This document shows, piece by piece, positions 51,013-59,583 of a stretch of DNA of 64,000 nucleotides. The number at the start of each line of letters is the position of its first letter. The stretch's first letter is position 1. Below the pieces are notes generated by a model. It was given only the letters and a program-made list of their open reading frames with translations, was not told where the DNA came from and did not search any database. This DNA comes from an uncultured Tateyamaria sp. (GTDB lineage Bacteria > Pseudomonadota > Alphaproteobacteria > Rhodobacterales > Rhodobacteraceae): NCBI RefSeq assembly GCF_947503415.1, contig NZ_CANNDS010000001.1:806001-870000 (forward strand), in the 5' to 3' direction. The translations under genes and the position numbers were made by a program.

Positions 51013-51677
51013 TCAAGGTGGACGCGGCACGCCCCTTTCCCTTTGCATTTGACCCGGCCAAAACCGCACTGATCGTAATCGACATGCAGCGCGACTTCGT
51101 CGAACCGGGCGGCTTCGGTGAAACGCTCGGCAATGACGTGAAGCGCTTGCAAGCAATCGTGCCCACAACAGCCGCTCTGATCGACCTGTGCCGCAACAAG
51201 GGGACGGAAGTCATCCACACGCGGGAATGTCACCGGCCTGACTTGTCTGATCTTCCACGCGCCAAACGGGACCGGGGCAATCCCGAATTGCGCATCGGCG
51301 ACACTGGCCCGATGGGGCGCATTCTGGTCGCTGGCGAGGTGGGAGCAGAGATCATCCCCGCACTCGCCCCCACAGACACCGAACGGGTGATCGACAAGCC
51401 CGGCAAGGGCGCGTTCTATGCCACGCCACTGGCCGATCACCTGTCACAACGCCAGATCACCACCCTTGTCCTTGCGGGCGTGACAACCGAAGTTTGCGTA
51501 CAAACCACCATGCGCGAGGCCAACGATCGCGGTTTCGACTGCCTGTTGATCGAGGATGCCACCGAAAGCTACTTCCCGGCATTCAAGACCGCCACACTCG
51601 ACATGATCCGCGCCCAAGGCGCAATCGTCGGCTGGACGGCGCGCTTTGCTGATCTCAAGGCCGCATGGTGTGGCTGA
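51009..51677 (+). CDS. Second isochorismatase-like amidohydrolase, possible triuret hydrolase
   Basis: A 222-residue paralogue of BiuH in the same operon. The catalytic residues are Asp25 (VIDMQRDF), Lys130 ([10 protein letters not shown]) and Cys163 (TTEVCVQTT), and the BiuH substrate Gln is kept at 203. The N-terminal part and the C-terminal WTARFADL differ clearly from BiuH, so a different ureide substrate is likely. Triuret hydrolase (TrtA), a BiuH relative that makes carboxybiuret, which decays to biuret, is one candidate. Ureidoacrylate-type (RutB-like) activity is another. Coupled by ATGA to the ATPase gene. Confidence 0.85.
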   Translation: MIKVDAARPFPFAFDPAKTALIVIDMQRDFVEPGGFGETLGNDVKRLQAIVPTTAALIDLCRNKGTEVIHTRECHRPDLSDLPRAKRDRGNPELRIGDTGPMGRILVAGEVGAEIIPALAPTDTERVIDKPGKGAFYATPLADHLSQRQITTLVLAGVTTEVCVQTTMREANDRGFDCLLIEDATESYFPAFKTATLDMIRAQGAIVGWTARFADLKAAWCG

Positions 51678-52002
51678 GCCGTTCTCGATCCCCGACCTTA
51701 CCGGCAGCCTGCACGATCTGCCGTTCGAGCCGTTTCGCACAGGTGTGGACATTCACCACATACAGACCGGCGTCCCGGCGGTCGCCCTCTTGCGTTATGC
51801 TGCGGGCGCCCGCGTGCCCCGTCATCGCCACACAGGGCTGGAAACCATACTTGTCCTCGAAGGGGAGCAATCCGACGAACGCGGCACCTATTCCAAAGGT
51901 GCATTTGTCCTGAACCCAGAGGGAAGCACGCATTCGGTCTGGTCCAAAACCGGCTGCGTGGTGCTGATCCAGTGGGAAAGGCCGGTTGAGATTCTGGAAT
52001 AG
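51670..52002 (+). CDS. Small cupin-domain protein
   Basis: A single-domain cupin of about 110 residues, similar to the ChrR-type cupin: [24 protein letters not shown] and a later [17 protein letters not shown]. The HxH...E and His form the usual metal site. The start is probably GTG at 51670, overlapping the previous stop by 8 nt; a TTG at 51646 is the alternative. Last gene of the BMP/biuret operon. It could sense or isomerise a small metabolite; nothing in the sequence decides. Confidence 0.75.
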   Translation: MAEPFSIPDLTGSLHDLPFEPFRTGVDIHHIQTGVPAVALLRYAAGARVPRHRHTGLETILVLEGEQSDERGTYSKGAFVLNPEGSTHSVWSKTGCVVLIQWERPVEILE

Positions 52003-52035
52003 CTGGCCCGCCTGACGCAGCACAAGGATCACGCG

Positions 52036-52944
52036 TTAGGGGTTGGCGTCCATGAACGCCACCGCAGCCCGTGCCAACTCGGGTCCGACATCCTCCTGCA
52101 GGAAATGCCCCGCGCCATCAAATATGACATGTGCCTGCCCGTCGGCCCCCGGCATGATCCGCTGAAATACCTTCTCGACACCTGCCATCACCTTGTCTTG
52201 CGCGCCAAACGCGGTCAAGACGGGCAATTCCAGCCCTTGCAACACGGCCCACGCCGCCCGGTTCGGACCCGCTGCCGGATCATCCGGGCTGTCAGGCACC
52301 AGCATCGGAAACACACGCGCACCGGCCTTGTAACTCTCATCCGGAAACGGCGCGTTATAGGCGGCGACTTCATCCTCGGTCAGCTTGCTTTCCGTCCCGC
52401 CATAGACGATGCGCCCGGAATCGAACGGGTTCACCGTCTGCGAAAACTCGCGCCACATCTTGAACGCCTCACTCATCGGCTGATCGCCGGTGGGCAGGGC
52501 CGTGTTGGCCACAACCAACCGCTTGAACCGATCCGGCATCGCCGCCAACAGGCGCAACCCGATCAACCCGCCCCAGTCCTGACACAGCAACGTAATGCCG
52601 CTTGCATCAACCTGCCGCAGCCAGTCACTCATCCAATCCACATGCCGCTGATAGGTATAGTCCGATTGCTGTGTCGGCTTGTCGGACCGGCCAAAGCCCA
52701 CCAGGTCGGGGGCCAGCACGCGGTGCCCGGCTTGGGTGAACACCGGGATCATGTTGCGATACAGATAGGACCACGTCGGCTCGCCATGCATGACCAGAAC
52801 AACCTCGCCGTCCCGTGGTCCCTCGTCCAGATAGTGCACCCGCAGCGTTCCACCGTCCGTGTCGTCCACATCCATATAGTGCGGGGCGAAATCATAATCC
52901 GGCAGCCCTTCGAAACGGGCGTCCTCGGTGCGCAAAAAGTCCAT
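52036..52944 (-). CDS. Haloalkane dehalogenase, subfamily HLD-I
   Basis: A 302-residue alpha/beta hydrolase with the complete HLD-I pentad: nucleophile Asp123 and halide-binding Trp124 in LCQDWGGLIG, second Trp164 (FKMWREF), Asp250 (GAQD) and base His280 (GAGHFLQED), plus HGEPTWSYLYR near residue 53. The Asp-Trp and distal Asp place it with DhlA- and DppA-type enzymes rather than epoxide hydrolases. It would cleave carbon-halogen bonds of small haloalkanes to alcohol and halide. It converges on the cupin gene and is not operonic with neighbours. Confidence 0.86.
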   Translation of the reverse strand: MDFLRTEDARFEGLPDYDFAPHYMDVDDTDGGTLRVHYLDEGPRDGEVVLVMHGEPTWSYLYRNMIPVFTQAGHRVLAPDLVGFGRSDKPTQQSDYTYQRHVDWMSDWLRQVDASGITLLCQDWGGLIGLRLLAAMPDRFKRLVVANTALPTGDQPMSEAFKMWREFSQTVNPFDSGRIVYGGTESKLTEDEVAAYNAPFPDESYKAGARVFPMLVPDSPDDPAAGPNRAAWAVLQGLELPVLTAFGAQDKVMAGVEKVFQRIMPGADGQAHVIFDGAGHFLQEDVGPELARAAVAFMDANP

Positions 52945-53071
52945 GGCATCCTCCGTTGGCAGGCATCCAGCCTAGGGCGCGGATCGTGCGCCTGTCTACC
53001 AATCCTGTGCGCATATGCGGATAGGCGCGCGGGTCCGCGGCCCTTACCTTGCACATCAAAGGAGAGCACAC

Positions 53072-53569
53072 ATGTCCACCCGCGTTCCCGCCGACACACG
53101 CGTCGGCCATATCCACCTCAAGGTCACAGACCTTGATCGCGCCATCGCCTTCTACGGCGACGTGCTGGGGTTCACGTTGACCCAACGCTACGGCACCCAG
53201 GCCGCATTTCTGTCGGCAGGTGCCTACCACCACGATATTGGCCTGAACACATGGCACTCGCGTGGTGCAGGTCCCGCGCCGGACCGGGCGGCGGGCCTCT
53301 ACCACGTCGCCTTCCTTTTTCCGGACCGCGCCTCGCTTGGGGCGGCCCTCGGGCGGGTGCTCGCCCACGGCACGCCGCTGGATGGGGCCGCCGATCACGG
53401 CGTGTCCGAAGCTGTGTATTTCCGCGACCCCGACGGCAACGGGATCGAACTCTACCGCGACCGGGCACAGGCGGACTGGCCGCGCCAAGCCGACGGCACT
53501 CTCGCCATGATCAACGACCCACTGGATGTCGACAACCTGCTTGAGGAAGGTATGGGAACATCGCCCTGA
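53072..53569 (+). CDS. VOC family (glyoxalase/extradiol dioxygenase-fold) protein
   Basis: A 165-residue vicinal-oxygen-chelate protein: VGHIHLKVTDLDRAIAFYGDVLGFTLTQRYG, GLYHVAFLFPDR and DHGVSEAVYFRDPDGNGIELYRDR. Metal ligands expected are His (GHIHL), His (YHVAF) and Glu (IELY), the pattern of CatE-like ring-cleavage and glyoxalase proteins. AAAGGAG lies just before the ATG at 53072. It is divergent from the dehalogenase gene; a functional link to it is unproven. Confidence 0.87.
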   Translation: MSTRVPADTRVGHIHLKVTDLDRAIAFYGDVLGFTLTQRYGTQAAFLSAGAYHHDIGLNTWHSRGAGPAPDRAAGLYHVAFLFPDRASLGAALGRVLAHGTPLDGAADHGVSEAVYFRDPDGNGIELYRDRAQADWPRQADGTLAMINDPLDVDNLLEEGMGTSP

Positions 53570-53663
53570 AATCCGCACCCGAAATCCATGATCAACCCAC
53601 CGCATGCCCCCATGGACAACCCCGCCCCCCTTCGCCACGCTGCCCCAAAAATCGGAGGGTGAG

Positions 53664-54770
53664 ATGAGCACCGGATTCTACTGGGATGAACGCACGATGT
53701 GGCACGGCGGCGGCAACTATGCCTTCACAGTGCCGCTTGGTGGATTGGTGCAACCCCTGGCTGCCGGGGGTTTGCCAGAAAGCCCCGAGACCAAGCGCCG
53801 CATGAAGAACCTGATGGACGTCACCGGCCTGACGAACGACCTGCACGTCACCTCTGCCGACGCAGCAACCCAAGAGCAACTCCTTGCTGCGCACTCAGCC
53901 GAATACCTAGACGAATTCAAAGCCTTATCAGATGCGAATGGCGGCGAGATCGGCCACCACGCGCCCTTTGCCAAAGGCGGATACGACATCGCAGCCCTCG
54001 CCGCAGGCCTGACCTCAGCCGCCGTCGAAGCCGTGCTGAAAGGCACCCACGAAAACGCCTATGCGCTCGCCCGCCCGCCGGGGCACCATTGCGAGGCCGC
54101 CACTCCGATGGGCTTCTGCCTCATGGCCAACATCGCCATCGCGATCGAGGCCGCCAAAGCCACCCGCCCTGATCTGAAAGTCGCCGTTCTCGACTGGGAC
54201 GTGCACCACGGAAACGGCACGGAATCCATCTTCTATGACCGCCCTGATGTGCTCACAATCTCGATCCACCAAGAAGGGAATTACCCCTTGGATACCGGTC
54301 ACTTAACGGACCGCGGCACGGGCGCCGGAGAGGGCGCAAACCTCAACCTCCCGCTGCCCGCCGGGGCCGGTCACACCGCGTATCTCCATGCCATCGACCG
54401 GGTCGCCACCCCCGCTATCGAAGCCTTCAACCCCGACCTGATCATCGTCGCCTGTGGGTACGATGCAGGGGCCGTCGACCCCCTCGCCCGGATGCTCGCC
54501 ACAGCCGAAACCTTCCGCGAAATGACGCTAAAAATCAAAGCCTTAGCCGAACGCATCTGTGACGGTAAACTAGTCCTCAGCCACGAAGGCGGCTATTCCG
54601 AAATCTACGTCCCCTTCTGCGGTCACGCCACGCTCGAGGCGCTGTCAGGCAGCAAGATCACCGCCGCAGACCCCATGGCCCGCGCCCTGAACAACCGCCA
54701 ACCCGGTCCGCGGTTTAATGCGTTCCTGCGCGCGGAAATTGACCATATGGTCCAACAACTTGGCCTCTAA
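53664..54770 (+). CDS. Class II histone-deacetylase-like amidohydrolase
   Basis: A 368-residue zinc amidohydrolase of the HDAC superfamily, close in layout to Bordetella/Alcaligenes HDAH. Active-site residues sit one below that enzyme's numbering: His141-His142 (PPGHHCEA), zinc ligands Asp179 and His181 (LDWDVHHGNGT), Asp267 (ACGYDAGA) and Tyr311 (EGGYSEIY). Family members deacetylate acetylated polyamines, small amides or acetyl-lysine. The ATG at 53664 has GGAGG upstream. The natural substrate in bacteria is not known. Confidence 0.9.
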   Translation: MSTGFYWDERTMWHGGGNYAFTVPLGGLVQPLAAGGLPESPETKRRMKNLMDVTGLTNDLHVTSADAATQEQLLAAHSAEYLDEFKALSDANGGEIGHHAPFAKGGYDIAALAAGLTSAAVEAVLKGTHENAYALARPPGHHCEAATPMGFCLMANIAIAIEAAKATRPDLKVAVLDWDVHHGNGTESIFYDRPDVLTISIHQEGNYPLDTGHLTDRGTGAGEGANLNLPLPAGAGHTAYLHAIDRVATPAIEAFNPDLIIVACGYDAGAVDPLARMLATAETFREMTLKIKALAERICDGKLVLSHEGGYSEIYVPFCGHATLEALSGSKITAADPMARALNNRQPGPRFNAFLRAEIDHMVQQLGL

Positions 54771-54831
54771 CCCCTTGACGTCGCAGCCATTCGCCACGAC
54801 ATGACCCTCAACATGTAAAAAGGCGTAACAT

Positions 54832-55410
54832 ATGCCCGCACGCAACCAAGCCGCCCTCGATTTCCTGCTGACCCGCCGGTCCCGCCCCGCCAAGACCTTG
54901 GCCGAACCGGTCCCCGACCGCGCAACGCTGGAACAGCTTCTGACCGCCGCCGCCCGCACCCCCGATCACGGCAAGCTCGAACCCTGGCGCTTCATCGTGC
55001 TGGGCAAAGGCGCCATGCCTCGTCTCGCAGAAACGGCGGAAACGCGCGGCCGTGCCCTCGGCCTCGACCCCGAACAAATCACCAAGGGACGCAGCCAATT
55101 CGACCAAGGGCACCTCGCCGTTGCAGTGATCGAAATCGACCGCAAAGTCGAAAAAATCCCAGCACTTGAAATGACTTACTCCGCCGGTGCTGTCTGCCTG
55201 TCCCTTCTGAACGCTGCCCTTGCGGCAGGCTGGGGGGCCAACTGGCTCAGCGGTTGGCCCAGCCATGACCGGGGCTTCATGGCCCAAGCTCTGAACCTTG
55301 CTGACAACGAACGCGTCGCGGGTTTCATCCACATCGGCACCGAAACCGCGACCCCGCCGGAGCGCCCCCGCCCCGACGTGCCCTCCATCACCACATGGGT
55401 CGACGCATGA
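54832..55410 (+). CDS. Nitroreductase family protein (YdjA-like)
   Basis: A 192-residue FMN-dependent nitroreductase-fold protein: LDFLLTRRSRPAKTLAEPVPDRATLEQLLTAAARTPDHGKLEPWRFIVL (FMN-binding RRS and PDHG segments) and YSAGAVCLSLLNAALAAGWGANWLSGWP. The short form and the PDHGKLEPWRF motif match YdjA-type enzymes. Physiological substrate unknown. Its stop overlaps the EI24 gene by ATGA. Confidence 0.9.
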   Translation: MPARNQAALDFLLTRRSRPAKTLAEPVPDRATLEQLLTAAARTPDHGKLEPWRFIVLGKGAMPRLAETAETRGRALGLDPEQITKGRSQFDQGHLAVAVIEIDRKVEKIPALEMTYSAGAVCLSLLNAALAAGWGANWLSGWPSHDRGFMAQALNLADNERVAGFIHIGTETATPPERPRPDVPSITTWVDA

Positions 55411-56132
55411 TCGTCACGTCCTTCTTCGCAGCCCTCGGCCAGATCAGCGACCCGCGCTTTCGCCGGGTCCTGCTCCTCGGCATCGCGCTAACTGTCGCCC
55501 TGCTGATCGCCGCCACATCCGGCTTTGTCTGGTTCATCGGCTGGCTCACGGCGGACGGCGTGTCGCTGCCGTGGATCGGCACGATCACATGGCTGGGGGA
55601 TATCATCACCTGGAGTTCGTTCTTCCTGTTTTTGGTGCTGTCGATTTTCCTGATGATGCCAGTGGCCTCGGCCATAACCTCAATGTTCCTCGATGAAGTC
55701 GCGCAAGCGGTCGAAGACAAACACTACCCACACCTGCCCCCGGCCAAAAGCATACCAATTGGCGATGCGCTCGTGGATACAGTGAACTTCCTCGGCGTGC
55801 TGATCACTGCCAACATTCTGGCACTGATCCTCTATGTCATGTTCGCCCCGGCAGCGCCCTTCATCTTCTGGGGCCTCAACGGATTCCTGTTGGGCCGGGA
55901 ATACTTCACGCTTGCCGCCATGCGCCGCGTGGGACGGGAACGGGCAAAGGAATTACGCCGCGCGCACAATGGCACGATCTGGCTTGCGGGAACGCTGATG
56001 GCGATCCCGCTGTCCGTGCCCTTGGTGAACTTGCTGATCCCGATCATCGGGGCCGCCACGTTCACTCACATCTTCCATGCAGTTACAGCGGCTCAAGCGA
56101 CCGATCAAAGAAGTCCATATCGTCCAGACTGA
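55407..56132 (+). CDS. EI24 domain (CysZ-like) membrane protein
   Basis: A 241-residue inner-membrane protein with about five hydrophobic segments and the EI24/CysZ signature (FLMMPVASAITSMFLDEVAQAVEDKHYPHLPPA; FWGLNGFLLGREYFTLAAMRR). CysZ in E. coli is a sulfate transporter; the role of the roseobacter form is not established. It is coupled to the nitroreductase gene and overlaps the convergent DUF1467 gene by 50 nt. Start at 55407 is chosen within the ATGA overlap. Confidence 0.87.
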   Translation: MIVTSFFAALGQISDPRFRRVLLLGIALTVALLIAATSGFVWFIGWLTADGVSLPWIGTITWLGDIITWSSFFLFLVLSIFLMMPVASAITSMFLDEVAQAVEDKHYPHLPPAKSIPIGDALVDTVNFLGVLITANILALILYVMFAPAAPFIFWGLNGFLLGREYFTLAAMRRVGRERAKELRRAHNGTIWLAGTLMAIPLSVPLVNLLIPIIGAATFTHIFHAVTAAQATDQRSPYRPD

Positions 56133-56358
56133 TCCATCCCGACAGGATGATGCCGGCGATAATGATCCAAAGCACCAGCGCCACCCACGTCACGATCCAC
56201 GCCTTGCGGCGGGTGTGGTGATGCTCGGGCGCGCCTGCATGCGTGCCGGGCTCAACCTCGCCCAGATCACCTTGGGTCTGTACCTTGATGGGCAGGGCAA
56301 TCAGGAAGCACAGCCACCAGATGACGGCATAAAGAACAAGGGCGGATGTGATCCCCAT
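56083..56358 (-). CDS. DUF1467 family small membrane protein
   Basis: A 91-residue protein with two hydrophobic segments (ITSALVLYAVIWWLCFLIALPI and IVTWVALVLWIIIAGIIL) separated by a His-rich hydrophilic stretch (THAGAPEHHHTRRK). This is the DUF1467 layout, common in alphaproteobacteria and of unknown function. It shares one base with the mce stop, and the mce-DUF1467 pair is typical of the group. The last 50 nt overlap the convergent EI24 gene. Confidence 0.88.
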   Translation of the reverse strand: MGITSALVLYAVIWWLCFLIALPIKVQTQGDLGEVEPGTHAGAPEHHHTRRKAWIVTWVALVLWIIIAGIILSGWISLDDMDFFDRSLEPL

Positions 56359-56762
56359 CAGACCTGCTCAAGCTCTGTCAGGGTGCCATTCATGTCCTTG
56401 GGATGCAGGAACAAGACAGGCTTGCCATGGGCACCGATCTTTGGCTCTCCATCCCCCAACACCCGCAGGCCGCTGGCCTTCAGATGGTCGCGGGCGGCGA
56501 TGATATCCTCAACTTCGTAGCAGACGTGATGGATCCCGCCGGACGGGTTCTTGTCCAGAAACCCCTGGATCGGAGAGTTCTCACCCAAAGGGTACAGCAA
56601 CTCGATCTTCGTGTTCGGCAACTCGATGAAAATGACGGTCACACCGTGATCGGGTTCGTCCTGTGGAGCGCCGACATTCGCGCCCAGCGCGCTGCGATAT
56701 TGCGCAGCGGCGGCCTCAAGGTCGGGGACGGCGATGGCGACGTGATTCAAGCGACCGATCAT
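56358..56762 (-). CDS. mce: Methylmalonyl-CoA epimerase
   Basis: Mce interconverts (R)- and (S)-methylmalonyl-CoA in propionyl-CoA breakdown. The 134-residue VOC protein has GRLNHVAIAVPDLEAA, IFIELPNTKIELLYPL, SGGIHHVCYEVEDI and PVLFLHPKDMNGTLTELEQV, with metal ligands His (LNHVA), His (HHVCYE) and Glu (ELEQV) as in characterised epimerases. It is the upstream partner of DUF1467. Confidence 0.94.
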   Translation of the reverse strand: MIGRLNHVAIAVPDLEAAAAQYRSALGANVGAPQDEPDHGVTVIFIELPNTKIELLYPLGENSPIQGFLDKNPSGGIHHVCYEVEDIIAARDHLKASGLRVLGDGEPKIGAHGKPVLFLHPKDMNGTLTELEQV

Positions 56763-56891
56763 GGCGGGCTCCTGTGGTTGGGGCTGCGGTGCGCCCTTAT
56801 CGCCAAGGGGCCGCCTGCGTGCAAGTGGGCGTTAACGCGCTGTTAGGCATGGACACGTAACGATGAGTCGCAAGAGTTTTTGGAGGATCAG

Positions 56892-57611
56892 ATGGACACG
56901 ACGGACCCGTTCAAACCAAACTATCCCGCGCCCACCGCCATGCGTCCCTTGCTGGGCCTGACAGTCCTTGTGATCGAGGACAGTCGATATGCGTGCGAGG
57001 CGATGCGCCTTTTGTGTCTGCGCAGCAGCGCACGCATTCGGCGGGCAGACACGATGCGCGCGGCACGGCGGCACCTGCAGGTCTATCGCCCCTCGGTTGC
57101 GATCATCGATCTGGGCCTGCCCGACGGCAACGGCGCTGACCTGATCCGCGACTTGGCGACGGCAGCACAGCGCCCGGATGTGGTTCTGGGTATCTCGGGC
57201 GACGCAGACAGCGAAGCCCGCGCGCTGGAGGCTGGCGCTGACGGCTTCATATCGAAACCCATTGTCTCGCTGGCCGCCTTTCAGGAAGCGATCCTGACCC
57301 ACCTGCCCGAAGATCGGCAGCCGATGGGCCCCCGCGCCGTGCCGGAGGGGGAGGTTGAACCCGATCCCATCGCCTATCGCGACGACATGGTTCATGTGGC
57401 CGATGTTCTGGAAGATGCACAAGACATGCGGACGCTCGATTATGTCGTTCAATTCCTGGGCGGCGTCGCGCGCAGTGCGCGGGACGATGAATTGCTGCAG
57501 GCCACGGACGCGCTTGCGCAAAAACGGGCACGGGGTGACGCAGCCGCATCCGAGACAGCAGCCATTGCAGGGCTTGTCCAGGACCGGTTGGCAGACAAGA
57601 TCGCGATCTAA
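56892..57611 (+). CDS. Response regulator (REC domain) with helical output region
   Basis: A 239-residue protein: receiver domain at about 20-145 with the acidic pair in VLVIEDSRYACEAM, phospho-acceptor Asp in VAIIDLGLPDGNG, Ser/Thr in LGISGDADS and Lys in GFISKPIVS. The remaining 95 residues are predicted helical, without a recognisable DNA-binding or enzymatic domain. GGAGG lies 5 nt upstream of the ATG. No histidine kinase is nearby, so it is an orphan regulator. Confidence 0.88.
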   Translation: MDTTDPFKPNYPAPTAMRPLLGLTVLVIEDSRYACEAMRLLCLRSSARIRRADTMRAARRHLQVYRPSVAIIDLGLPDGNGADLIRDLATAAQRPDVVLGISGDADSEARALEAGADGFISKPIVSLAAFQEAILTHLPEDRQPMGPRAVPEGEVEPDPIAYRDDMVHVADVLEDAQDMRTLDYVVQFLGGVARSARDDELLQATDALAQKRARGDAAASETAAIAGLVQDRLADKIAI

Positions 57612-57620
57612 GCCCAGGCG

Positions 57621-58349
57621 TCAGCCCGCACCCAGCATTGGATCATCTGCCACACGCACCAGCCGGGTCAGGTCAGACAGGTGCTCGATCTGCGCACCGT
57701 CCGCATCGAAGTTGCTGTCTGACAACCATGCGCCAAATGCTTCCTTGAGCGCAGGCCACTCGGCGTCAATGGCGGCAAACCATGCGGTGTCGCGGTTGCA
57801 CCCTTTGACAACCGCAGCTTGCCGAAAGATGCCTTCGAAACTCAGGCCAAGGCGTTGGGCCGCCGCGCGCGACGCACGGTTCAACGCATTGCACTTCCAC
57901 TCAAAACGCCGATACCCGGCCGCAAATGACCACTCCATCATCAGGAAAAGCGCTTCTGTCGCGGCGCGGGTGCGCTGCAATGCGGGGCTGAAATTGATGT
58001 GGCCCACTTCGATACTGCCAGCCTCCGGCGCTATACGTAGAAAGCTTGCCACGCCTTCGTATTGCGCCGTGGCGATATTGAAAATCGCATAGAACTGAAC
58101 AGCCGGGTCCTGTTCCATATCACGCACCCATCGATGGTATTGCGCGGACGACGAAAACGGACCGTAGGGCAGATAATCCCAAACACCGTCATGCCCGACA
58201 TAGGATCGGTACAAAAGCGCGGCATGCACATCTGCGCGCAACGGCTCCAACCGCGTGTGCGCGCCTTTCATGACGGTCTTTGCATCCGGGACAGGCGGTG
58301 GCACCCAATTGGGCACCGGCGCCGCGTTCAATTTGTAAATCGCAGTCAT
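57621..58349 (-). CDS. GNAT family N-acetyltransferase (RimJ/RimL-like)
   Basis: A 242-residue acetyltransferase. After a proline-rich N-terminus, the fold shows LEPLRADVHAALLYRSYVGHDG, FLRIAPEAGSIEVGHINFSPALQRTRAATEALFLMMEWSF (acetyl-CoA-binding region) and YRRFEWKCNALNRASRAAAQRLGLSFEGIFRQA. This matches GNATs acting on small molecules or protein N-termini. It stands alone, convergent with the response regulator; substrate unknown. Confidence 0.9.
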   Translation of the reverse strand: MTAIYKLNAAPVPNWVPPPVPDAKTVMKGAHTRLEPLRADVHAALLYRSYVGHDGVWDYLPYGPFSSSAQYHRWVRDMEQDPAVQFYAIFNIATAQYEGVASFLRIAPEAGSIEVGHINFSPALQRTRAATEALFLMMEWSFAAGYRRFEWKCNALNRASRAAAQRLGLSFEGIFRQAAVVKGCNRDTAWFAAIDAEWPALKEAFGAWLSDSNFDADGAQIEHLSDLTRLVRVADDPMLGAG

Positions 58350-58401
58350 GGCCGGACGTTAGGCAAGCAGACGCCCAAGGCCAAGGGGCATTCGGCAGGC
58401 G

Positions 58402-59577
58402 TCAGAGCACCAGACCGGGATCACCACCCATGTCCAGGCCCGGGAAGATCGAACTTTCCAGAACGCTGCGATCCAAACCGGTCAATCCACGCATCACCCA
58501 AGCCGCCTGTGCGCGCACGTCACCCGTCGGCATCAGATCGCGATCCTGAAACAGATCGCCGTCGCCGATGCCCGGCCATTGACCATATACGCGACCACCC
58601 TTGATCGCGCCCCCCGCCACGATCATCAGACCGCCGGTGCCATGATCCGTCCCGGCCGTGCCATTCTGCCGTGCGGTCCGGCCAAACTCGGTCATCGCAA
58701 CAACAGCCGTCTTGCGCCACGTGTCGCCGCGCATCTTGCCGCGCAGGGTCAAAAGGGTCTCCGACAGACGGGTCAGTGCCGTGTCCATGAACCGGGCCTG
58801 ACCGCCATGGGTATCCCACCCATTCAGCGAAAACGCCGCAATCCGCGCCTCTTCCGACAATCGCGCAGCCGCAAACTCAGCGATCTGCACATGGCCACTC
58901 TTGCCCTTTTTGTCGATGCCCTCACCGACGCTGGACAACACCTGCGCTTCGGCAAGGGCCGCGTGCAAGGCCGGGTCAGACTCCGTCACAAGCTCAAGCA
59001 ATCGCGCGGCCTGCGGGCTCAATCTCAGGTCAGCATCGGGCGCCCAGTTGGCCACCTCGGCCGCACCCTGAAGCAGCCGCATGTCACTGCGCCCCACGGC
59101 ATAGGCCGTCTGGGGCGTCACGCCGGGCACGGCTTGCAGCATACGGTTCAACCATCCATCACGGACGCCCGCCATACTTGTGGTCCCCGCCTCCAGCAGG
59201 TCCTGACCATCGAAATGGCTGCGTTTGTCGCGATAGGGCGTGGACACGGCATGAACAAAAGACAACTGCCCCGCGTCCCACATCGGGACAAGCGGGCCAA
59301 GGCTGGGATGCATGGCAAAGTAACCATCAAGGTCATGCGCCCCGCCCTCAGCCCCCACGGCAAGAGACCCGCGCAGCTTGCTGAATGCAGGATCACCATA
59401 GGGCTGCACCACGTCCAGCCCGTCCATCCCGCCGCGCAGGATGATCACGACAAGTCGCGTGTCCCAAGGTGCAGCTGCAAGGCTCACCGGTGTCAGCAAG
59501 GGGCTGGCAGCCAGCGAGCATCCGACAAGTCCGCTGCGGGCAAGAAAGGCACGGCGAGATAAAGGCGAAGACATCAC
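58402..59577 (-). CDS. DUF1501 domain protein, Tat-exported
   Basis: A 391-residue protein with a twin-arginine signal (LSRRAFLARSGLVGCSLAASPLL) and the DUF1501 sulfatase-like pattern: VVIILRGGMDGLDVVQPYGDP, AMHPSLGPLVPMWDAGQL, FDGQDLLEAG, MTEFGRTARQNGTAGTDHGTGG. DUF1501 proteins pair with DUF1800 proteins, as here (6 nt downstream of it), in many bacteria; function is unknown, with export or attachment suggested. The metal-binding residues of the alkaline-phosphatase superfamily look partly kept (His/Asp in TDHGTGG). Confidence 0.9.
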   Translation of the reverse strand: MMSSPLSRRAFLARSGLVGCSLAASPLLTPVSLAAAPWDTRLVVIILRGGMDGLDVVQPYGDPAFSKLRGSLAVGAEGGAHDLDGYFAMHPSLGPLVPMWDAGQLSFVHAVSTPYRDKRSHFDGQDLLEAGTTSMAGVRDGWLNRMLQAVPGVTPQTAYAVGRSDMRLLQGAAEVANWAPDADLRLSPQAARLLELVTESDPALHAALAEAQVLSSVGEGIDKKGKSGHVQIAEFAAARLSEEARIAAFSLNGWDTHGGQARFMDTALTRLSETLLTLRGKMRGDTWRKTAVVAMTEFGRTARQNGTAGTDHGTGGLMIVAGGAIKGGRVYGQWPGIGDGDLFQDRDLMPTGDVRAQAAWVMRGLTGLDRSVLESSIFPGLDMGGDPGLVL

Positions 59578-59583
59578 AATCTC

